NCBI GenBank assembly: GCA_964535825.1
Contig: CAZHUC010000002.1
Location: forward strand, 124,001-188,000
DNA from: CAZAQK01 sp964535825
GTDB taxonomy: Bacteria; Pseudomonadota; Alphaproteobacteria; Rickettsiales; SXRF01
DNA length: 64,000 bases
Direction: 5' to 3'
In this document: positions 18,207 through 26,318 of the stretch, in pieces
How the letters are laid out: every line of letters starts with the position of its first letter
Position numbering within the stretch: position 1 is the first letter of the stretch
Made by a program: the position numbers and the translations under genes
The notes under the pieces: generated by a model
Told to the model about the DNA's origin: nothing
What the model saw: only the letters and a program-made list of their open reading frames with translations
Database searches by the model: none

Positions 18207-18561
18207 TCGAGTCTTCAAAATCCCAGCTGCGCCATTTGTATTGCGCGGCGATCAGCATCGCCTTGAACAGGCGAATGCAAAGCAATGAACCGATAATGAT
18301 GAACGGTACCCACAGTGCCGCATGCACCCAGAATGCGGGTTCATATTTTATCTCAACCACCGCAGAGAATATACCCACCAGCGTGCCGATGATCAATATC
18401 GCAAAAAAAGCAGGGCCATCGCCCTGCTCTTGTTCCCTGAGTTTGAGTGTACATTCTTCGCATGCCTCCGTCAGGGTAAGCAAGCCGGAAAACAGCCTGC
18501 CTTTACCACAGCGCGGGCAGCGAAAGAGTTTAATGGTGAGCCACCTTTGGCATGCCACCAC
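18199..18561 (-). CDS. DUF983 family membrane protein
   Basis: A 120-residue protein with an N-terminal zinc-ribbon-like pair of motifs (CPRCGKG and CEEC) followed by two transmembrane helices, the DUF983 pattern. In alphaproteobacteria such genes often close the cytochrome c oxidase operon. Here it overlaps ctaE by 32 nt, starting at a GTG inside it. Function is not established; an assembly role is inferred from context. Confidence 0.8.
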   Translation of the reverse strand: MVACQRWLTIKLFRCPRCGKGRLFSGLLTLTEACEECTLKLREQEQGDGPAFFAILIIGTLVGIFSAVVEIKYEPAFWVHAALWVPFIIIGSLLCIRLFKAMLIAAQYKWRSWDFEDSTN

Positions 18562-19495
18562 TCATGATCACGCGCCATACGCCGTAGCCCGTACCAACGA
18601 GTGTCAGGATGAAGATGATAAGCATGTTCGTGCCGGTGAAAATGGCTTCAAACGCAGGCATCATTTTGTTGGCCATATCAACATATACAAATGCAAACAG
18701 GAACAACCACACCACGTCTACGAAATGCCAGTACCATGCGGCAAATTCAAAGCCAAGATGCTGGTTAGGCACGAAATGGCCTTTCTTTGCGCGCGCCAGA
18801 CATACGGCAAGGAAGATCGTTCCTACGATCACATGGAAACCGTGGAATCCGGTGGCCATATAGAAGGTGGAAGCATAGATGCCATCTTTGAAACCAAAGG
18901 CTGCGTGGGTATATTCATAGGCTTGGCAGAGTGTGAATATGACACCCAGTGTCACCGTATACCATAGCGCCTGTACGGCTTGCTTCTGCTGGTTATGTAG
19001 GATCGCATAATGCGCCCAGGTCACGGTTGTGCCAGAGAGCAAAAGGATCAGCGTATTGAGGAATGGCAGATGCCAAGGATCGAACGGCTCGATACCTTTC
19101 GGCGGCCAGATACCCTCAGCGATCGCCCATACATCCTCAACAGGCAATACCGGCAGGGTGCTTGCACCAAAGAATGCCCAGAAGAAAGCAGCAAAGAACA
19201 TCACTTCCGATGTAATGAACAACGCCATACCAAAGCGCAGGCCACGGCTTACTTCGCGCGTGTGTGCTTTTTCTTCACGCGCTTCTTTTACCACATCTGC
19301 CCACCAGCCATACATGCAGTACAGTATGAGTGCGAGGCCAGCGAGAGCTACAATGCCACCGACTGAATGCTTGTGCATGAACATCGCCATGCCGATCGTC
19401 AGCATGAACAGTGCGATGGCACTGATAATAGGCCAAGGACTTGGGTTAACCAGATGATACGGGTGGTCTTGGTGGGCGTGGTCGTGGTGGCTCAT
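18530..19495 (-). CDS. ctaE: Cytochrome c oxidase subunit III
   Basis: A 321-residue protein with seven predicted transmembrane helices. It stabilises the catalytic core of aa3-type oxidase. Recognisable segments are HPYHLVNPSPWPIISAI at the N-terminus, FFAAFFWAFFGASTLP, WPPKGIEPFDPWHLPFLNT and the C-terminal AAWYWHFVDVVWLFLFAFVY. The N-terminus is rich in His. It is 28 nt downstream of ctaG in the ctaC-D-B-coxF-G-E order typical of alphaproteobacteria. Confidence 0.96.
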   Translation of the reverse strand: MSHHDHAHQDHPYHLVNPSPWPIISAIALFMLTIGMAMFMHKHSVGGIVALAGLALILYCMYGWWADVVKEAREEKAHTREVSRGLRFGMALFITSEVMFFAAFFWAFFGASTLPVLPVEDVWAIAEGIWPPKGIEPFDPWHLPFLNTLILLLSGTTVTWAHYAILHNQQKQAVQALWYTVTLGVIFTLCQAYEYTHAAFGFKDGIYASTFYMATGFHGFHVIVGTIFLAVCLARAKKGHFVPNQHLGFEFAAWYWHFVDVVWLFLFAFVYVDMANKMMPAFEAIFTGTNMLIIFILTLVGTGYGVWRVIMSGGMPKVAHH

Positions 19496-19523
19496 GCAAA
19501 CTCCTGAAACAACATGATAATGG

Positions 19524-20057
19524 TCATTCTTTTACCGGAAAAAATGTATAAGACAACGTAATTGTTTGTATATCGTTCATTTCTGGATCATCCAGTATGG
19601 AAGGATCGATGAAATACGACACCGGCATATTCACTTTCTGGTGGGCCGCCAGTGTTTGTTCCTCAAAACAGAAACAGGCTACCTTAACAAAATACTGACC
19701 GGCCTTATGAGGCACAACATTATAGGTTGCATGGCCAGAGACCGGCGTGCCACTGACATTCTCAGCAACATAATAGGTCAGCGCTGATTCACCTATCCGT
19801 ATTGCCTGTTTTCGTTCACCTGGCCTGAATTTCCAGTCTAGCCCCGGGTCGATATCGGCATTGAACCGCACAACGATCTCCCGGTCATACACCTTATCAG
19901 GCAGCGTGATAGCAGTCTGCGTTGTCCCGCCATACCCCGTCACTGCACAGAACATACGATAGAGTGGTACAGAGGCGTAAGCCAGCAAGACCATGCCTGC
20001 CACAACAGCAAGCAGGTTGAGGGCAAGTGAGCGATTACTCTTCTTGAAAGCAGACAT
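19524..20057 (-). CDS. ctaG: Cytochrome c oxidase assembly protein CtaG/Cox11
   Basis: A 177-residue copper chaperone that delivers copper to the CuB site of subunit I. One N-terminal transmembrane anchor (about residues 12-32) is followed by a periplasmic domain with the copper-binding CFCFEEQTL motif near residue 132, and KVYDREIVVRFNAD before it. Length is normal. Its ATG overlaps the stop of the coxF mini-gene (TAATG), giving translational coupling. Confidence 0.95.
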   Translation of the reverse strand: MSAFKKSNRSLALNLLAVVAGMVLLAYASVPLYRMFCAVTGYGGTTQTAITLPDKVYDREIVVRFNADIDPGLDWKFRPGERKQAIRIGESALTYYVAENVSGTPVSGHATYNVVPHKAGQYFVKVACFCFEEQTLAAHQKVNMPVSYFIDPSILDDPEMNDIQTITLSYTFFPVKE

Positions 20058-20188
20058 TAGAGCTGTGTTCCCGCTGCTCCAAGCCTCATGATGGTTATTG
20101 CATAAAGCAGTGCAATGAGCACAAGAAGAAAAGCAAAGAGCGCGATGTTCTTGCGTTTCTGGTTACGGTGCTGCTCCGAATGAGGCAC
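20057..20188 (-). CDS. coxF: CoxF-like mini-protein
   Basis: A 43-codon gene starting at GTG 20188 and ending TAA at 20059-20057, overlapping the ctaG ATG. Read by hand, it starts MPHSEQHRNQKRKNIALFAF and continues LLVLIALLYAITIMRLG. A basic N-terminal stretch is followed by one transmembrane helix ending in the T-I-x-[KR]-LG signature of alphaproteobacterial CoxF proteins. Those are found between ctaB and ctaG, exactly as here. A role in oxidase assembly is inferred from this conserved position. Confidence 0.8.
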   Translation of the reverse strand: MPHSEQHRNQKRKNIALFAFLLVLIALLYAITIMRLGAAGTQL

Positions 20189-20192
20189 GCGC

Positions 20193-20366
20193 CTATCCGT
20201 TTCTTTCTGCTTTGCTCTGGCGTATCCAGTCCAGTATGAGCAACATGAATAATGTTGTCAGACTGCCGAGCAGGAAACTCGCCCCCATCAGATAGATGGT
20301 TTGCTGGGTAATATCAGCCAGTATTTGCACCTTTTGCAGTGCTACGTTTGACTTATCAGATTCCAT
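20193..20366 (-). CDS. Small single-span membrane protein in the oxidase operon
   Basis: A 57-codon gene starting MESDKSNVALQKVQILADIT, with one transmembrane helix at about residues 25-46 (LMGASFLLGSLTTLFMLLIL) and a charged tail DWIRQSKAERNG. The ATG lies inside the last codons of ctaB (11 nt overlap) and the stop is 4 nt before coxF. Both flanks are translationally tight, which supports a real gene. I do not recognise the family. The location suggests a subunit or assembly factor of the cytochrome oxidase. Confidence 0.65.
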   Translation of the reverse strand: MESDKSNVALQKVQILADITQQTIYLMGASFLLGSLTTLFMLLILDWIRQSKAERNG

Positions 20367-21306
20367 ACATTGTCCTTAATGACGCAAAAAGACTATTGTG
20401 AATAAGTAGTGAGTCCATCACCAATGCTGTAAATAGCATAAAAAGATACAAAATGGAAAAGCCAAATGTTTTCTTTGCCCATATATCTGAGTTATCTGCG
20501 TTTACCCTGTATACATGCACTATGAATATACCAGAAAATACGGCCGCAGAAACTGTGTATAACCAGCCAGCATCGCCAGTTACCGGCAATACGAGCGCAC
20601 AGGCCGTAAGCAACCATGTATATAGTATCATCTGGTGCTTGGTACTGCGACTACCCGCCACCACCGGCATCATTGGCACGCCAGCCTTCTCATAATCGCC
20701 GCTGCGGTAAAGAGCCAATGCCCAGAAATGTGGCGGCGTCCACAGGAAGATGATCATGAACAGCATGACGGATTGCAGCGTTACGTCGCCTGTTACGGCA
20801 GCCCAGCCTATCATCGGCGGGAATGCGCCTGCCGCACCACCGATCACGATGTTCTGCGGAGTCAGGCGTTTGAGCCACATAGTGTAGATCACCACATAAA
20901 AGAAGATGGCAAATGCGAGCAGGCCGCCGGCAACCCAGTTCAGCGCCAGCCCCATCAGCATCACTGATGCAGCAGAAAGGAACAACCCAAAAGCCAGTGC
21001 ATCTTCCGGTGCAACACGACCTGCAGGTACAGGGCGTTTTTGTGTACGCTTCATGATCGCATCGATATCGCGATCGAACCACATATTCATGGCTGCACCG
21101 GCACCAGATGCCATGGCAATGCAGAAAATGGTCATGAATTGCTGGAACAGGTTGATATGTCCCGGCGCAACCAGCATGCCTGCGCCACCGGTGAATACCA
21201 CCAGTGACATTACGCCGGGTTTCAGGAGGGTGATGTAATCTGAAACAGTAGACGACGAATCATGCGCAGTGGACGGTGAAAAAGCCGATATATTACTAAT
21301 GCTCAT
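20356..21306 (-). CDS. ctaB: Protoheme IX farnesyltransferase (heme O synthase)
   Basis: A 316-residue UbiA-superfamily prenyltransferase that converts heme B to heme O, the precursor of the heme A used by the adjacent oxidase. The first Asp-rich motif is NMWFDRDIDAIMKRT followed by KRPVPAG; the second region includes YKRSGDYEKAGVPMMP-like residues (YRSGDYEKAGVPMMPVV). About nine transmembrane helices. I chose the ATG at 21306, giving MSISNISAF, over a GTG two codons earlier. Confidence 0.95.
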   Translation of the reverse strand: MSISNISAFSPSTAHDSSSTVSDYITLLKPGVMSLVVFTGGAGMLVAPGHINLFQQFMTIFCIAMASGAGAAMNMWFDRDIDAIMKRTQKRPVPAGRVAPEDALAFGLFLSAASVMLMGLALNWVAGGLLAFAIFFYVVIYTMWLKRLTPQNIVIGGAAGAFPPMIGWAAVTGDVTLQSVMLFMIIFLWTPPHFWALALYRSGDYEKAGVPMMPVVAGSRSTKHQMILYTWLLTACALVLPVTGDAGWLYTVSAAVFSGIFIVHVYRVNADNSDIWAKKTFGFSILYLFMLFTALVMDSLLIHNSLFASLRTMYGI

Positions 21307-21333
21307 AATCACCGTTCACCAGTTATCGCTCAA

Positions 21334-22920
21334 CTATTTGAATACCGGCAGCTTCTCGAACGTATGGAACGCAGGAGGAGAAGGCAGTTGCCATTCCATG
21401 GTCTTTGCACCCTCACCCCACTGATTGTTCGGGCAAGGTTTACCGACAGCAAACGCACGCCACACGATATAGAGGAAGAGAATGGCCGATGCAGCACCGA
21501 TATATGAACCAATGGAGGAGATGTAATTCCAACCCGCATATACATCGGGATAATCCGGGATACGACGGGGCATCCCGGCAAGGCCGAGGAAATGCTGCGG
21601 GAAGAAAGTAAGGTTCGCGCCCACGAAGAACATCCAGAAATGGAGTTTCGCCAGCGGCTCGGAATAGATACGGCCAGACATTTTGCCAAACCAGTAATAG
21701 AACGCGGCAAAGATGGCAAATACTGCACCCAGCGACATCACATAGTGGAAATGCGCCACTACATAATAGGTATCGTGCAGCGGAATATCCACCGCAGCGT
21801 TAGCGAGTACCACACCGGTCACACCACCTACTACGAAGAGGAAAATGAATCCGATGGCAAACAGCATCGGGGTTTCAAAGGTGAGTGATCCCCCCCACAT
21901 CGTGCCAAGCCATGAGAAGATCTTCACACCGGTTGGTACCGCGATGATCATGGTCGCCACCATGTAATAGGCCATGGTGTCCTTGGAAAGACCGACGGTG
22001 AACATATGATGCGCCCATACGATGAAGCCAAGGAAGCCAATAGCGCACATAGCGAACACCATGCCCATGTAACCGAACACTGGCTTGCGAGAGAAGGTAG
22101 ATACGATCTCGCTGATCACACCGAAGGCAGGAAGGATGAGAATGTATACTTCCGGATGACCAAAGAACCAGAACAGGTGCTGGAACAACAGCGGATCACC
22201 ACCACCGGCCGGGTCAAAGAATGCCGTGCCGAAATTGCGATCGGTGAGTAACATGGTGATCGCACCACCGAGCACAGGAAGCGCAAGAAGCAACAGGAAC
22301 GCTGTGATCAAAATAGCCCAGGGGAATAGTGGCATTTTGAACAGTGACATGCCAGGCGCACGCATGTTGAATACGGTCACGATGAAATTGATCGCGCCAA
22401 GAATGGAGGAGATACCTGCAAGGTGAAGCGCGAAGATACCCATATCAACTGACATGCCAGGATGTGAGGCGATCTGTGATAATGGCGGATACACGGTCCA
22501 TCCCGTACCCACACCTTCATCCACGAACGCTGAACCAAGCAATAACAGGAACGCAGGAACGAGTAGCCAGAAGCTGATGTTGTTCATGCGTGGGAAGGCC
22601 ATATCCGGCGCGCCGATCATGATAGGTACGAACCAGTTACCGAATCCACCGATCAGTGCAGGCATCACAAGGAAGAATACCATGATGAACGCATGCGCGG
22701 TGAGCACCACGTTATACATCTGGTAATCGCCATTAAAGAAAGTACCTTCCGGCGTTGCCAGCTGTATGCGCAGCAATACAGAGAAGAATGTACCAGCAAG
22801 CCCCGCCACCACAGCAAATATCAGGTACAGTGTACCGATATCTTTATGGTTAGTGGAAAACAGCCAGCGTCTCCAGCCGGTTGGATTGTGATGTGCGTGA
22901 GAATCTACTGAATTACCCAT
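21334..22920 (-). CDS. ctaD: Cytochrome c oxidase subunit I (aa3 type)
   Basis: A 528-residue catalytic subunit with twelve transmembrane helices that reduces oxygen to water and pumps protons. Ligand motifs are intact: the heme a His in VLTAHAFIMVFF, the CuB/Tyr cross-link region FWFFGHPEVYILILPAFG, the CuB pair VWAHHMFTVG, and the heme a3/a pair in DTYYVVAHFHYVMSLG. The N-terminus contains RWLFSTNHKDIGTLY, universal in this family. The gene follows ctaC by 19 nt. Confidence 0.98.
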   Translation of the reverse strand: MGNSVDSHAHHNPTGWRRWLFSTNHKDIGTLYLIFAVVAGLAGTFFSVLLRIQLATPEGTFFNGDYQMYNVVLTAHAFIMVFFLVMPALIGGFGNWFVPIMIGAPDMAFPRMNNISFWLLVPAFLLLLGSAFVDEGVGTGWTVYPPLSQIASHPGMSVDMGIFALHLAGISSILGAINFIVTVFNMRAPGMSLFKMPLFPWAILITAFLLLLALPVLGGAITMLLTDRNFGTAFFDPAGGGDPLLFQHLFWFFGHPEVYILILPAFGVISEIVSTFSRKPVFGYMGMVFAMCAIGFLGFIVWAHHMFTVGLSKDTMAYYMVATMIIAVPTGVKIFSWLGTMWGGSLTFETPMLFAIGFIFLFVVGGVTGVVLANAAVDIPLHDTYYVVAHFHYVMSLGAVFAIFAAFYYWFGKMSGRIYSEPLAKLHFWMFFVGANLTFFPQHFLGLAGMPRRIPDYPDVYAGWNYISSIGSYIGAASAILFLYIVWRAFAVGKPCPNNQWGEGAKTMEWQLPSPPAFHTFEKLPVFK

Positions 22921-22939
22921 ATATATTTCCCTGACTTAA

Positions 22940-23803
22940 CTAAATATCTGAAGCGTTTTTCTTATCTGATGTCTTGGTATCTGAAGCATCCTTCTCGGTT
23001 GCTTCTGTAGTGATACCGGCTGCTTTCTGCTTCTCAGCAACCCATGTCGCAAAGTCTTCCTTGCTTACGACATCCACCACAATCGGCATAAATCCATGCC
23101 CAACACCGCATAATTCTGAACATTGACCATAATAGCGGCCAACCTTGGTTGCTTTAAACCAACTGCTGTTCAGGCGACCCGGCACGGCATCGCGTTTGAG
23201 ACCGAATGCAGGCACTGCCCATGCATGAATTACGTCACCTGCTGTCATCAGCACGCGAATCTTTGTGTCTACAGGAACTACCACATGATTATCCACCGCG
23301 AGCAGGCGATGGTCACCCTTCTGTAGATCTTCTTTCTTCTTTATATAGCTGTCGAAGCCAAAATTACCGTGATCCGGATAATCATAATGCCAGTACCACT
23401 GGTAACCCACGACTTTCAGGGTCATTTCCGCTTCCACATCATCTTCCATGAAATAGTGCAGGCGCAGTGATGGGATAGCGATCACGACCAGAATGATAAT
23501 TGGGATCACCGTCCATATCACTTCCAGTTTCACATTGTGTGTGGTTTTGCTGGCGACAGGATTTGATCTCTTGTTAAAGCGCAAGCATATGTAAACGATC
23601 AGCGCTAATACGAACAAAGAAATTGCAGTGATCAGGATCAACAGCATGTCATGTGCTGTAACGAGCTGTTTCATTACTGGTGTTACAGGATCTTGCATAC
23701 CCATTTGCCACGGACGGGCAACACTCTCTGTAGCAATCGCAGGTAAACTGGACAATGCAGCAGGAAGTAATGCTGCAACAAAGGATAATAAACGGTTTTT
23801 CAT
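22940..23803 (-). CDS. ctaC: Cytochrome c oxidase subunit II
   Basis: A 287-residue protein that receives electrons from cytochrome c. It has an N-terminal signal peptide (to about residue 24), two transmembrane helices (about 52-75 and 95-115), and a periplasmic cupredoxin domain. The CuA site is complete in YGQCSELCGVGHGFMPIVV (C-x3-C-x3-H-x2-M), with the earlier His in VIHAWAVPAFG. The C-terminal tail is Lys/Asp/Thr-rich. It is the first gene of the oxidase operon and is divergent from tldD. Confidence 0.97.
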   Translation of the reverse strand: MKNRLLSFVAALLPAALSSLPAIATESVARPWQMGMQDPVTPVMKQLVTAHDMLLILITAISLFVLALIVYICLRFNKRSNPVASKTTHNVKLEVIWTVIPIIILVVIAIPSLRLHYFMEDDVEAEMTLKVVGYQWYWHYDYPDHGNFGFDSYIKKKEDLQKGDHRLLAVDNHVVVPVDTKIRVLMTAGDVIHAWAVPAFGLKRDAVPGRLNSSWFKATKVGRYYGQCSELCGVGHGFMPIVVDVVSKEDFATWVAEKQKAAGITTEATEKDASDTKTSDKKNASDI

Positions 23804-23948
23804 TCGTAATTCCTAGATGTTAAGGGACGCAGCAGGTAAGAAAGCACACTGCGCGAATCGTTTTGTAAACTTTCCTTCGTATATACGCAATATATTTTGT
23901 ATTAACGTATACTTGCTGTGTCAGGCATTTTGTGTAATAGCATGTGTC

Positions 23949-25388
23949 ATGACCGATCTTAAAACGCTCGATAGCCTGTTCTTTGAACACTCCACACTAG
24001 ACAAGCAGGCCGCCTGTAACATCACAAGATCCGCGCTTTCCGGCATGGACGATGGCGAGTTGTTCTTTGAATACAACCAGTCAGAAAGCCTGCATTTCGA
24101 CGATGGTAAACTGAAAAATGCCAGTTTCAACACCATGCAGGGCTTTGGCCTGCGCTCGGTACTGGGCGAAGCCAGTGCCTATGCCCATGCGTCGGAAATA
24201 AGTGAAGCTGCACTCAGGCGTGCCGCTGAAACAGTAAAAGCAGTAAATCACGGACAAAAAGGCGTGAAGGCACTTACCCCTCCGGCCTTTGGCACGAATC
24301 AGGCTTTATATAAAGACATAAACCCGATCAAAGAAGTCGAGTTTACCGCAAAGATCGAACTGCTCCAGCAGATCGACGCCTATCTGCGCAGTAAAGATGC
24401 GCGCGTTAAACAGGTTTCTGCATCACTCTCTGGCGTATGGCAGGCGGTACGCATCCTGAAAGCCGATGGCAGTGAAGCCGGTGATATTCGCCCGCTCGTG
24501 CGGCTCAATATCAGCGTCATCGTAGAAGAGAATGGCCGCATGGAAACAGGTGGCAACGGTGCGGGTGCGCGCATGCCTTATGCTTCTTACATCAACCAAA
24601 CCTCATGGCATAAGCAGGCTGATGAAGCCCTCAGGCAGGCGCTGGTGAATTTAAGATCCATCCCTGCCCCTGCCGGTGAAATGCCAGTGATGCTTGGGCC
24701 GGGTTGGTGCGGCGTGCTCTTGCATGAAGCGGTGGGTCATGGGCTGGAAGGTGATTTTAATCGCAAAGGTACATCAGCTTTTGCAGGACTCATGGGCAAG
24801 CAGGTTGCAAGTAAAGGCGTGACCGTGGTTGATGACGGCACGATTCCTAACCTGCGCGGTTCACTCTCTATCGATGATGAAGGTACGCCCAGCTCCAAAA
24901 CCACGCTCATTGAAGATGGTATTCTCACTGGCTATATTCAGGACCGACTCAATGCACGGCTGATGAATATGCGTGCTACCGGCAATGGTCGGCGTGAAAG
25001 TTATGCACATATCCCCATGCCGCGCATGACCAACACTTATATGTTAGGTGGCAACTCAAAACCGGAAGATATTATATCCACAGTGAAGCGCGGTATCTAT
25101 GCGACGCATTTTGGCGGTGGCCAGGTAGATATCACCTCCGGCAAATTCGTGTTCTCTGCTTCGGAGGCATACCTCATCGAGAACGGCAAGGTCACTGCGC
25201 CTCTCAAAGGGACGACCCTGATCGGAAATGGGCCTGAGGCACTCAAGCATGTGATAGGTATCGGCAACGATATGAAGCTCGATGATGGGGTAGGCACTTG
25301 TGGAAAAGCGGGTCAGTCCGTACCCGTAGGTGTCGGCCAGCCCAGCATGCTTCTGGAGAAGCTTACAGTCGGCGGAACGCAGGTCTAG
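23949..25388 (+). CDS. tldD: Metalloprotease TldD
   Basis: A 479-residue TldD/PmbA family metallopeptidase; with its partner TldE it degrades unfolded peptides or matures modified peptides. The zinc motif HEAVGHGLEGD (HEx3H) lies near residue 257, and the C-terminal block has GGGQVDITSGKFVFSASEAY. I chose the ATG at 23949 (MTDLKTLDSLFFEH), which aligns with the family N-terminus. An upstream reading from 23817 adds 44 residues of non-family sequence from the promoter region. The partner tldE/pmbA is not in the window. Confidence 0.95.
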   Translation: MTDLKTLDSLFFEHSTLDKQAACNITRSALSGMDDGELFFEYNQSESLHFDDGKLKNASFNTMQGFGLRSVLGEASAYAHASEISEAALRRAAETVKAVNHGQKGVKALTPPAFGTNQALYKDINPIKEVEFTAKIELLQQIDAYLRSKDARVKQVSASLSGVWQAVRILKADGSEAGDIRPLVRLNISVIVEENGRMETGGNGAGARMPYASYINQTSWHKQADEALRQALVNLRSIPAPAGEMPVMLGPGWCGVLLHEAVGHGLEGDFNRKGTSAFAGLMGKQVASKGVTVVDDGTIPNLRGSLSIDDEGTPSSKTTLIEDGILTGYIQDRLNARLMNMRATGNGRRESYAHIPMPRMTNTYMLGGNSKPEDIISTVKRGIYATHFGGGQVDITSGKFVFSASEAYLIENGKVTAPLKGTTLIGNGPEALKHVIGIGNDMKLDDGVGTCGKAGQSVPVGVGQPSMLLEKLTVGGTQV

Positions 25389-25420
25389 AGCCGTTTTCAG
25401 GCCTTTTTTGTTAACCTATG

Positions 25421-25448
25421 TGACAGTCCAATTACAGAATTGTTACAG
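25421..25448. promoter_or_regulatory. Three 11-bp-phased PHO-box-like repeats
   Basis: TGACAG at 25421, TTACAG at 25432 and TTACAG at 25443 are spaced exactly 11 bp apart. Read on the minus strand they are CTGTAA-N5-CTGTAA-N5-CTGTCA, resembling the CTGTCA-type direct repeats bound by PhoB/OmpR-family response regulators. They end 36 nt before the -35 of the promoter at 25484. Orientation is opposite to that gene, which lowers confidence. Confidence 0.4.
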
Positions 25449-25483
25449 AATTGTGAAGATTGTGTTCATCCACATCTTTGCGT

Positions 25484-25512
25484 TTGAACCTGTGGATAGA
25501 TTTGGTTAGTAT
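25484..25512 (+). promoter_or_regulatory. Probable sigma-70-type promoter of the 62-residue gene
   Basis: TTGAAC (25484-25489) and TAGTAT (25507-25512) are separated by 17 nt. This predicts a transcript starting near 25519 with a leader of about 54 nt before the ATG at 25573, which has a strong AGGAG ribosome site. Four of six bases match the consensus in the -10. Confidence 0.4.
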
Positions 25513-25572
25513 GAAAATATAGTAAATACACTCGGTACAAAAAAACGCAGAAAACCGTACAGGAGCAGGGAT

Positions 25573-25761
25573 ATGTCAAGGAATTCAGACTTCAACTTCG
25601 CAAGTTTTGATGGCATGGAAGTAGCCGGCGGTTCTGGCAGCCTTGCGGTTTCTATGGGCACACAGTTCAGGGATAGTATCGATAGCGGCGTTTCAAGCGC
25701 TTCTGCGGGTGTTTCCAACAGCCTTCCAAACATGACAGATCAGGGCGTTGGCATCGCTTAA
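25573..25761 (+). CDS. Small Ser/Gly-rich protein of unknown function
   Basis: A 62-residue protein starting MSRNSDFNFASFDGMEVAGG, rich in Ser, Gly and Ala, ending NMTDQGVGIA. It has no cysteine, no signal peptide and no membrane helix. Translation is supported by AGGAG 7 nt upstream of the ATG and by a plausible promoter with phased repeats further up. It is monocistronic by spacing. I do not recognise it; the alternating Ser/Gly/Val pattern could form an amphipathic or beta-rich structure. Confidence 0.55.
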   Translation: MSRNSDFNFASFDGMEVAGGSGSLAVSMGTQFRDSIDSGVSSASAGVSNSLPNMTDQGVGIA

Positions 25762-25767
25762 TTCATA

Positions 25768-25792
25768 ATTTTCTGATTTTTTTACAGAAAAT
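25768..25792 (+). terminator. Weak hairpin after the 62-residue gene
   Basis: ATTTTCTG and CAGAAAAT form an 8-bp stem around a T-rich loop 6 nt after the stop codon. There is no U-run after the stem, so termination would be weak; it may only protect the 3' end. Confidence 0.3.
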
Positions 25793-25843
25793 AGCCCGAA
25801 ATTAACGTAATATTTACTCTAGCCTGTTGTTTTTCTTCCCTAT

Positions 25844-25860
25844 TACATGAAAATCATGTA
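25844..25860. promoter_or_regulatory. Inverted repeat before the 118-residue orphan gene
   Basis: TACATGA-AAA-TCATGTA is a perfect 7+3+7 nt dyad 57 nt before the ATG at 25917. It is a plausible binding site for a dimeric regulator. No clear -10/-35 pair overlaps it. Confidence 0.3.
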
Positions 25861-25916
25861 CCATGCCTTGATTGTATCCAATCGGGCGCGGTTGGCAACA
25901 TGCGAGGATTTGATTG

Positions 25917-26273
25917 ATGTCGAGCAAGTGGACGAGTAAGCCCCTCCCAGAAAAAGCAGCAAATGGTGTGAATTCCTTGGATTCACAGTTCGTCGTGCTG
26001 TTACTTTTCGGGAAAAATTCCTTCGGCGATAAGATCTATTCTTATGTAAAGATCAACCTGCCAAGCCTGCCAAATCTCAAAACCGCTATTCTCGCTGGCA
26101 AGGGTTTTAACCCCAGCGACTTCGGTGAAGTGATCGCCGCTGGCAAAGGCGAACCTCCAAGTGAGGTACGCGCAGAGATCGCAGCTACCTATCAGGTACT
26201 AGATAATGGCGCTCAGCAATCTGCCACACCGGTGGCTGCCAATACCGAGAAAAAAGCCTGGGACGAATATTAG
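25917..26273 (+). CDS. Unknown protein upstream of lgt
   Basis: A 118-residue soluble protein starting MSSKWTSKPLPEKAANG, with a compact centre (FGDKIYSYVKINLPSLPNL, then GFNPSDFGEVIAAGKGEPP) and a polar tail ending KKAWDEY. No signal peptide, cysteine or catalytic motif is visible. GAGGAT lies 8 nt before the ATG; a TTG one codon earlier is an alternative start. It precedes lgt in the same direction by 45 nt and may share its transcript. Family unknown to me. Confidence 0.6.
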   Translation: MSSKWTSKPLPEKAANGVNSLDSQFVVLLLFGKNSFGDKIYSYVKINLPSLPNLKTAILAGKGFNPSDFGEVIAAGKGEPPSEVRAEIAATYQVLDNGAQQSATPVAANTEKKAWDEY

Positions 26274-26318
26274 TCTTTAGTTGTTAGTAACCAGGCATTG
26301 GTGGTAAATATTCCACTC

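Noticed and set aside
18005..18967. Plus-strand frame of 320 codons across tspO, DUF983 and ctaE
   Set aside because: It crosses three well-supported genes in other frames and shows no family features.
23817..23948. 44-codon N-terminal extension of TldD
   Set aside because: The extension is hydrophobic, Cys-rich and absent from the family; it covers the divergent promoter region. The ATG at 23949 fits TldD.
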